Part shown: piece by piece, positions 31,897 through 37,676 of the stretch
Numbering within the stretch: position 1 is the stretch's first letter
Layout: each line of letters begins with the position of its first letter
Assembly (NCBI GenBank): GCA_937975725.1
Contig: CALJUL010000044.1
Coordinates: 1-37,676, forward strand
From: an uncultured Pseudoxanthomonas sp.
Lineage (GTDB): Bacteria > Pseudomonadota > Gammaproteobacteria > Xanthomonadales > Xanthomonadaceae
Direction of reading: 5' to 3'
Length of the DNA stretch: 37,676 bases
Notes under the pieces: model-generated
Database searches by the model: none
What the model was told of the DNA's origin: nothing
What the model saw: only the letters and a program-made list of their open reading frames with translations
Made by a program: the position numbers and the translations under genes

Positions 31897-34290
31897 ATGG
31901 GACTGGGTAAATGGCTGGTGATCGGCATGCTGGCGGTGTGCGCCCTGCTGCCGCCGCGCGTACAGGCCGAGAGCCTGCCGACCCTGCGGCAGCAGGCGTT
32001 GCCGTCCGCACCGGGCAAGCGGCTGGAGGCACTGCACGGCATCGACGATGTCCTGCTGGCCGTCACCGATACCGGCACCTGGCGCCTGCCGGCCGACGGC
32101 CGCGCCTGGGAACCGGTCGCTCCGCTCGCCGGCGACGTGGCCTGGGTGCAGGCGGGCAAGGGCGTGCTGTATGCGCTGCCCGCCATGCCGGCGGCGGAAG
32201 GGCGGCGCGAGATCGCCGCCGTGGCGCTGGCCGGCGGCAAGCTGTCGCTGAGCGCGCTGCCGCCGTTGCCGGAACCGCTGCGCGACCTGCACCTGGCGCA
32301 GGCCGATGGCCTGTTGCAGGCCGCGGGCTTGGGCGGCGATGGCCGCGTCGTGCTGTACCGGCTGCCGCTGGGCAGTGCGTCCACCGGCTGGAGCCGGATG
32401 CCGGCGTGGCCGGGCGCGGCGGCGCCGTCGAGCCTGCTGGCGCAACGCGGCGGCCTGTTCGCCGCGGTCGCGGCGGCGGGCGGCGACGCCCTGTGGCGGT
32501 GGGACCGGGAACACGGCTGGCAGGCGATGTCGCCGCTGCCGGGGCCGCTGCTGCCGGCGTCGGCGCGCGCGCTGGGACCGGCCCACCTGCTGTATGCCGT
32601 CGGCGACAACCGCGCCGCGGGCGGCATGCGCCTGGTCACCTTCCATACCATCACCAAGGCCTGGGCGGACCTGCCGGGCTTCGACGGCCACCCCGGCGCG
32701 CGCACGGCCGCGTGGCGCAACGGCCTGGCCTGGCAGCAGGGCGCCGCGGGCACCGGCCTGGCTGGCGCCGAGCTGCAATCCGGCAAGCACCTGCTGACCT
32801 GGCTGGACTGGCTGGTGATCGTGGTCTATCTCGCCGCGATGATCGGCATCGGCCTGTATTTCTACCTGCGCGAGAAGCGCAACTCCACCGAGAACTTCTT
32901 CGTCGGCAGCCGCACCATCCCGTTCTGGGCGGCGGGCCTGAGCCTGTACGCCGTCAACACCAGCTCGATCAGCTTCATCGCGATCCCGGCGAAGGCGTTC
33001 GAGACCAACTGGCAGTACCTGACCAACAACCTGATCGCCGTGCTCGGGCTGATGTTCGTGGCCGTGTGGATCGTGCCGCTGTTGCGCCGGTTGAACCTGA
33101 TGTCGACCTTCTCCTACCTGGAGACCCGCTTCCATCCCGCCATCCGCATGCTGGCCAGCGCCCTGGCGATCCTCATGCAGATCGGCAGCCGCATGAGCGT
33201 GATCCTGTTCCTGCCGGCGCTGGCCATCTCCACCATCACCGGCATCGACGTGGTGTGGAGCGTGCTGCTGATGGGCGGTTTCACCATCGTCTACACGGCC
33301 ATGGGCGGCATGAAGGCGGTGATCTGGACCGACGTGGTGCAGGTGATCGTGAAGATGGGCGGCGCGGTCTTCGCCATCCTGTTCATCGTGTGGACGCTGA
33401 AGGGCGGCTTCGGCGAGTTCACCCAGATCGCCATGGCCGAGGACAAGACCCGGCTGTTCGACTTCAGCTTCGACCTGACCAAGGCCACGGTGTGGGGCTT
33501 CATCTTCCTGGTGCTGTTCGAGGTGGTGCTGACCTTCCCCAAGGACCAAGTGCTGATGCAGCGCGTGCTGTCCACCAAGTCGGACAAGGAGGCCGGGCGC
33601 TCGGTGTGGGCGTTCGCGGCCATGATGATCCCCGGCGGCTTCGTGTTCTACGGCATCGGCACGGCGCTGTTTGTCTACTACAAGAGCAACCCCGAGCGGA
33701 TGAACCCGCTGCTGCCGGTGGACGCCACGTTCCCGCTGTTCATCGCCGCCGAGCTGCCGATGGGCGTGACCGGGCTGATCATCGCCGGCATCTTCGCCGC
33801 GGCCATGGCCACGCTGTCGGGCATCATGAACTCGGTCGCCACGCTGATCACGGTGGACTTCTACGACCGCTTCGCCAAGGACAAGTCGCAGAAGAAGGGC
33901 GTGTTCTTCGCGGAGGCGATGACGGTGGTGGTCGGCCTGGTGGGCATCGGCGCGGCGCTGGTGCTGTCGCGCTTCGACGTGCAGTCGTTGTTCGACGTCT
34001 CCATCGAACTGGCCGGGCTGCTGGGCGGCGGCTTCGCCGGCGCGTACACGCTGGGGATGTTCACCCGCCGCGCCAACGCGCCGGGCGTGGCCATCGGCAT
34101 CGGCGCGGCGGTCGTGCTGACCTTCGTGGCCTGGTGCTTCGATCTGGTCCACCCGTACTTCTACCTGGCCATCTCCATCCTGGTCTGCGTGGTGGTGGGC
34201 TATCTGGCCAGCCTGTGCTTCCCGCCGCCGACCTGCTCGCTGAAGGGGCTGACCATCCACCGGCAGGACGCGGCGGACCCGGCGCCGTGA
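31897..34290 (+). CDS. Sodium:solute symporter with N-terminal periplasmic propeller-like domain
   Basis: The 797-residue protein has a signal peptide (about residues 1-24, ending VQA) and an extracytoplasmic region to about residue 300 made of repeated short strands ('GTWRLPADGRAWEPVAPL', 'TGWSRMPAWPGAAAPSSLL', 'LWRWDREHGWQAMSPLPG', 'KAWADLPGFDGHPGARTA'), as in Kelch beta-propellers. From about 303 a normal SSS symporter of some 13 helices follows, with 'NFFVGSRTIPFWAAGLSLYA', 'NTSSISFIAIPAKAF' and GGMKAVIWTDVVQVIV. It should import a uronate or similar sugar with Na+. The ATG 31897 has a GGGGGAG site; 31870 is a possible longer start. The extra domain may bind or mutarotate the sugar. Confidence 0.9.
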   Translation: MGLGKWLVIGMLAVCALLPPRVQAESLPTLRQQALPSAPGKRLEALHGIDDVLLAVTDTGTWRLPADGRAWEPVAPLAGDVAWVQAGKGVLYALPAMPAAEGRREIAAVALAGGKLSLSALPPLPEPLRDLHLAQADGLLQAAGLGGDGRVVLYRLPLGSASTGWSRMPAWPGAAAPSSLLAQRGGLFAAVAAAGGDALWRWDREHGWQAMSPLPGPLLPASARALGPAHLLYAVGDNRAAGGMRLVTFHTITKAWADLPGFDGHPGARTAAWRNGLAWQQGAAGTGLAGAELQSGKHLLTWLDWLVIVVYLAAMIGIGLYFYLREKRNSTENFFVGSRTIPFWAAGLSLYAVNTSSISFIAIPAKAFETNWQYLTNNLIAVLGLMFVAVWIVPLLRRLNLMSTFSYLETRFHPAIRMLASALAILMQIGSRMSVILFLPALAISTITGIDVVWSVLLMGGFTIVYTAMGGMKAVIWTDVVQVIVKMGGAVFAILFIVWTLKGGFGEFTQIAMAEDKTRLFDFSFDLTKATVWGFIFLVLFEVVLTFPKDQVLMQRVLSTKSDKEAGRSVWAFAAMMIPGGFVFYGIGTALFVYYKSNPERMNPLLPVDATFPLFIAAELPMGVTGLIIAGIFAAAMATLSGIMNSVATLITVDFYDRFAKDKSQKKGVFFAEAMTVVVGLVGIGAALVLSRFDVQSLFDVSIELAGLLGGGFAGAYTLGMFTRRANAPGVAIGIGAAVVLTFVAWCFDLVHPYFYLAISILVCVVVGYLASLCFPPPTCSLKGLTIHRQDAADPAP

Positions 34291-34362
34291 GGCGCATGGG
34301 CCATCGGTCCCGTCGTCGCGCCGGCCGCGCTCGTGTAGCCTGAGGGCGCCGGGGGGAGACGC

Positions 34363-35238
34363 GTGGATACCCAGTTCCTCAATACGTTCGTGGTGGTGGC
34401 CGACCGCGGCTCGATGGCGGCCGCGGCGCGGGTGCTCAACATCACGCCGGCAGCGGTGGCCCAGCAGATCCGCACGCTGGAGCGCGAGCTGGGCGTGTCG
34501 CTGATCGCCCGGGCCGGGCGCACGGTCAGCCTGACCGAGGAGGGCTCGCGCATCCTCCAGCGCGCCCGCGACCTGCTGCGCGACGTGGCCGACATGCGCA
34601 GCGTCGCCAACGACAGCGAAGTCTCCGGCGAACTGCGCCTGGGCGCCTGCCCGACCGCGCTGGCCGGCATGCTGCCGGACATCCTGGCGCGGATGGTGGA
34701 CAAATTCCCGCAGATCAACGTCTACATCCGGCCGGGCTATTCGGCCGAGTTGTACCGCGCGGTGGAGTCCGGCGAACTGGACGCGGCGCTGGTGCTGCAG
34801 GCGCCGTACAACCTGCCCAAGACCTGCGACTGGCAGTTGCTGCGCGAAGAGCCGCTGGTGGTGATCGCGCCGGCGCACATGGCCGGGCGCGACCCGCACG
34901 ATCTGCTGCGCAGCGAGCCGCTGATCCGCTACGACCGCAACCAGTGGGGCGGCCGCGTGGCCGACGACTACCTGCGCCGCGCCGGCATCGTGCCGCACGA
35001 GCGCTTCGAACTGAACGGCCTGAACGCCATCGCGGTGATGGTGGACCGCGGCTTGGGCGTGTCGCTGGTGCCGGACTGGGCGCGGCCGTGGCCGGAAGGA
35101 CTGAAGCTGGCGCGCATCCCGTTGCCGATGCCCAGCGAGCCGCGCCGCATCGGCATGGTGTGGTCGCGTTCCACCGTGCGCATCCGCCTAGTGACGGTGC
35201 TGCTGCAGGAGAGCCGCGCCGCCACCGGCCACGCCTGA
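34363..35238 (+). CDS. LysR-family transcriptional regulator
   Basis: The 291-residue protein has the N-terminal LysR helix-turn-helix (NTFVVVADRGSMAAAARVLN, then ITPAAVAQQIRTLERELGVS) and a type-2 periplasmic-binding effector domain ('ELRLGACPTALAGMLPDIL', 'EEPLVVIAPAHMAGRDP', 'VMVDRGLGVSLVPDWA'). It starts with GTG at 34363 after GGGGGGAG. It is encoded 72 bases after the symporter gene and 240 before a TonB receptor gene on the same strand; which of these it controls is not visible from the sequence. Confidence 0.92.
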   Translation: MDTQFLNTFVVVADRGSMAAAARVLNITPAAVAQQIRTLERELGVSLIARAGRTVSLTEEGSRILQRARDLLRDVADMRSVANDSEVSGELRLGACPTALAGMLPDILARMVDKFPQINVYIRPGYSAELYRAVESGELDAALVLQAPYNLPKTCDWQLLREEPLVVIAPAHMAGRDPHDLLRSEPLIRYDRNQWGGRVADDYLRRAGIVPHERFELNGLNAIAVMVDRGLGVSLVPDWARPWPEGLKLARIPLPMPSEPRRIGMVWSRSTVRIRLVTVLLQESRAATGHA

Positions 35239-35478
35239 GCGTCGCGATTCCCGATTTGTTGCAGTGCACACCACAAAAACTAGCCTGTGAACATATCCGC
35301 GGGCGGTTCTTCCGCAACGGCTGCCGACCTAGGCTCTGACCATCGTCGGGTTCGAGCGTCTGGGAGGAACGCTGGGCACGCCGGCCACGAGGGGTGGCCA
35401 CCACGCATATCTATTTGCGGAACGTCGCGCCGGCAGGCGCGCGGATTCCGTCCACCGCAGCATTCCGGGAACGAAACC
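35239..35478. other. Gap between LysR and receptor genes
   Basis: This 240-base gap holds a relatively AT-rich stretch around 35264-35296 (ACCACAAAAACTAGCCTGTG) that probably carries the promoter of the receptor. No clear Fur-type site or repeat was recognised. Confidence 0.4.
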
Positions 35479-37676
35479 ATGAAACAGGTACCTGCCGCAT
35501 TCGGCGTATTCCTGCTGGCCGCCGCCGTGAGCGCCAGCGTCAAGGCCCAACAGAACACTCCGCCGCCGCAGGACGAGGCGACCGAAAAGGAGCGCGCCAG
35601 GAAGGACGCCGTCAACCTGGACCGCATGATCGTCACCGGCACGCGTGCGCCCAAGTCGGCCGAGAAGATCCCCGGCGCCATCAACGTGGTGTCGAAGGAG
35701 GACATCCAGCGCACTCTGCTGGTGACCGAGGACGCGACCGCGGTGTTGGCGCGCACGGTGCCCGGTTACTCCGAGGCCTCGCAGGCGATGAGCAACACCG
35801 GCGAGAACCTGCGCGGCCGCATCGCACTGCGCCTGTTCGACGGCGTGCCCCAGGGCTCGCCGCTGCGCGAAGGCACGCGCAACGCCACCTTCACCGACAT
35901 GGGCATCGTCGAGCGGATCGAGGTGATCAACGGCCCCTCGGCGTCGGAAGGCATCGGCGCGGCGGGCGGCATCATCAACTACATCTCCGCCCAGCCGAGC
36001 AAGGAAGGCAGCCAGTTCCGCCTGCTCACGCGCTATTCGACCCAGTTCAAGGACGACAGCGCGGGCTGGAAAGTCGGCATGAACTACATGCACAAGCAGG
36101 ACAACTTCGACGCGGTCGTCGGCCTGTCGCGGATCGACCGCGGCATGGGCTACGACGGCGACGGCGTGCGGCTGGGCATGAACACCAGCGGCTCGATCAA
36201 CGACTCGGTGGCCGACAACCTGTTCCTCAAGGCCGGCTTCAACTTCGGCGAGGCCGGCGAGAAGCGCCTGCAGGCCAGCTACAGCAACTTCAAGATCGCC
36301 GGCAACGGCAACTACCGGCAGGTCGACGGCTGCCGCTACGAGCCCTTCTGGTGCGAGGACCCGCGTCCGAACACCTCCGAGCGTGGCCAGTTGTTCGGCA
36401 CCAAGGCCGAGTTCAACGATTTCCGGCAGCTCACCCTGCTGTACACCGACGCCGATTTCTTCGGCGGCACGCTGGTGCTCAACGCCTACTGGGCCGACCA
36501 GGCCATGCGCTACCCGCCGGAGGACGGCGCAGACCGCCAGGACCCCGAAATCCCGCCGAACGGCCCCGACGGCCGCATCTGGGACCAGTCCGAGATCAAC
36601 TCCGACAAGCGCGGCCTGCGCACCTCGTGGACGCGCCCGGACCTGTTCGGCGTCGAAGGGCTCGAGATCCGCACCGGCGTGGACTGGGTCCGCGACACCG
36701 CCGACCAGCGCCTGGCGCTGACCGGCCGCCTGTGGGTGCCGCCGATGGAATACACCAGCGTCGCGCCCTACGCGCAGCTCAGCTACGAGCTGGGCCCGGT
36801 GACCCTCAGCGGCGGCCTGCGCCGCGAGGACGGCGAGCTGCACGTGGACACCTACCGCACCACCTGGTACCGCAACCGCGTCCTGGTCGAGGGCGGAACG
36901 CTGTCCTACACCGACACGATGAAGAACCTGGGCGCGGTCTGGCAGATCAATCCGCAACTGTCGGCCTTCGTCGCCTTTGGCGAGGGCTTCGGCCTGCCCA
37001 ACGTCGGCATCCCGCTGCGCAACGTCAACCAGCCCGGGCAGAGCGTGGACGGCATCCTCGACCTGCAGCCGATCGTCGTCGAGAACAAGGAGATCGGCTT
37101 CAACTGGTACGGCAAGTACGTGTCGCTCAGCGCGTCGTACTACGATTCCAAGGCCGACTTCGGCACCTCGCTGGCGATCGACCCTGTCACCAACGACTTC
37201 GTGCTCAACCGCGCGCCGACCCGGATCAAGGGCTTCGAGGCGACGGTGGACTGGTACGTCAGCGACGACTGGAAGCTGTCCGCGGTGTACGGCCATACCG
37301 TCGGCAAGACCTCGTTCTGGACCTCGGACACCCTGGGCCGTTATCCGGAAGGCGGGCTCAACAAGCCGATGGGCGCGCTGGACACCAACCCGGACAAGCT
37401 GGTGCTGACCGCGCGCTGGAAGTTCTCGCCGCAGGGCGACGTGACCTTGAGTTCGGCCACGCAGATGTCGCGCCACCTGTACGGCAGCGACACGCGCGAG
37501 TACGACAACCGCTTCTTCGAGTACGAGGAGCGGACCACCGGCTACACGCTGTACGACCTGAGCGCGAACTACAACGTGGCGAAGGTGGGCCGCTTCTCGC
37601 TGGGCATCGAGAACCTGCTCGACAAGCAGTACATCCTGACCTGGTCGCAGGTGCCGGGGTTCCGCAACTACTGGGC
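35479..37676 (+). CDS. TonB-dependent siderophore-type receptor (3' end outside window)
   Basis: At least 732 residues are present. The signal peptide ends ...SASVKA; the plug contains NLDRMIVTGTRAPKSAEKIP, INVVSKEDIQRTLL, 'ENLRGR' and 'MGIVERIEVINGPSASEGIG' with 'AAGGIINYIS', the layout of ferric-siderophore receptors. The barrel goes on to 'YDLSANYNVAKVGRFSLGIE' and 'NLLDKQYILTWSQVPGFRNY', where the window stops just short of the normal C-terminus. The gene is open from ATG 35479 without interruption. It is preceded by a LysR gene, not by an iron-starvation sigma factor. Likely substrate: an iron chelate, inferred from plug and C-terminal similarity only. Confidence 0.92.
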   Translation, partial: MKQVPAAFGVFLLAAAVSASVKAQQNTPPPQDEATEKERARKDAVNLDRMIVTGTRAPKSAEKIPGAINVVSKEDIQRTLLVTEDATAVLARTVPGYSEASQAMSNTGENLRGRIALRLFDGVPQGSPLREGTRNATFTDMGIVERIEVINGPSASEGIGAAGGIINYISAQPSKEGSQFRLLTRYSTQFKDDSAGWKVGMNYMHKQDNFDAVVGLSRIDRGMGYDGDGVRLGMNTSGSINDSVADNLFLKAGFNFGEAGEKRLQASYSNFKIAGNGNYRQVDGCRYEPFWCEDPRPNTSERGQLFGTKAEFNDFRQLTLLYTDADFFGGTLVLNAYWADQAMRYPPEDGADRQDPEIPPNGPDGRIWDQSEINSDKRGLRTSWTRPDLFGVEGLEIRTGVDWVRDTADQRLALTGRLWVPPMEYTSVAPYAQLSYELGPVTLSGGLRREDGELHVDTYRTTWYRNRVLVEGGTLSYTDTMKNLGAVWQINPQLSAFVAFGEGFGLPNVGIPLRNVNQPGQSVDGILDLQPIVVENKEIGFNWYGKYVSLSASYYDSKADFGTSLAIDPVTNDFVLNRAPTRIKGFEATVDWYVSDDWKLSAVYGHTVGKTSFWTSDTLGRYPEGGLNKPMGALDTNPDKLVLTARWKFSPQGDVTLSSATQMSRHLYGSDTREYDNRFFEYEERTTGYTLYDLSANYNVAKVGRFSLGIENLLDKQYILTWSQVPGFRNYW

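Noticed and set aside
31810..34998. 1062-codon open frame on the minus strand opposite the symporter and LysR genes
   Set aside because: It spans two real genes of the other strand and consists of His/Gln/Arg-rich low-complexity sequence.

Overview
The window looks like chromosome of a GC-rich gammaproteobacterium of the Xanthomonadaceae (Lysobacter, Luteimonas or Pseudoxanthomonas type). The evidence is the high-GC codon use, three intact or near-intact TonB-dependent receptors plus the remnant of a fourth, short GTAG-type palindromic repeats as known from this family, and a pectin locus built from TonB receptor, pectate lyase, TRAP transporter and LacI regulator. No tRNA, rRNA, CRISPR array, insertion sequence or prophage gene was seen.

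Positions 1-15518 are mostly ordinary chromosome. They hold the end of thiC; a tight three-gene cluster (DUF4136 lipoprotein, 54-residue membrane protein, K+-channel-like protein with an atypical filter); a membrane-bound winged-helix regulator carrying a periplasmic beta-propeller; an AraC regulator 59 bases before an Oar-type TonB receptor; ppa (inorganic pyrophosphatase); a lytic transglycosylase; a DUF4920 protein; a Rossmann-fold oxidoreductase; two secreted EF-hand proteins followed by a proline-rich lipoprotein; a HAD hydrolase; and a small exported protein.

Positions 15810-34290 form a pectin/oligogalacturonate utilisation locus. On the minus strand it has a secreted acetylesterase fused to a cupin, kduD, kduI, a LacI-family repressor, a broken pelA, a three-part TRAP transporter (dctM, dctQ, dctP) and an MhpD-like hydratase. 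A PL1-type pectate lyase diverges from the hydratase/TRAP operon on the plus strand. Then come a TonB receptor remnant and an intact TonB receptor on the minus strand, followed divergently by kdgK, a CitE-like lyase and a sodium symporter fused to a periplasmic propeller-like domain. The expected flow is: extracellular cleavage by the lyase, outer-membrane uptake by the receptor, deacetylation in the periplasm, inner-membrane uptake by TRAP and/or symporter, then KduI, KduD and KdgK to 2-keto-3-deoxy-6-phosphogluconate. The final aldolase, a separate KdgF and an oligogalacturonate lyase are not in the window.

A 10-base core, CGGTGTCATT, recurs at the kduI promoter, between the hydratase and lyase genes, and between the receptor and kdgK genes. 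In the first two it overlaps good promoter hexamers, so it is the likely operator of the LacI protein. Two genes of the locus are decaying: pelA (Trp codon turned into a stop, 3' part lost) and a receptor reduced to two out-of-frame pieces.

Positions 34363-37676 hold a LysR regulator and a siderophore-type TonB receptor cut by the window end.
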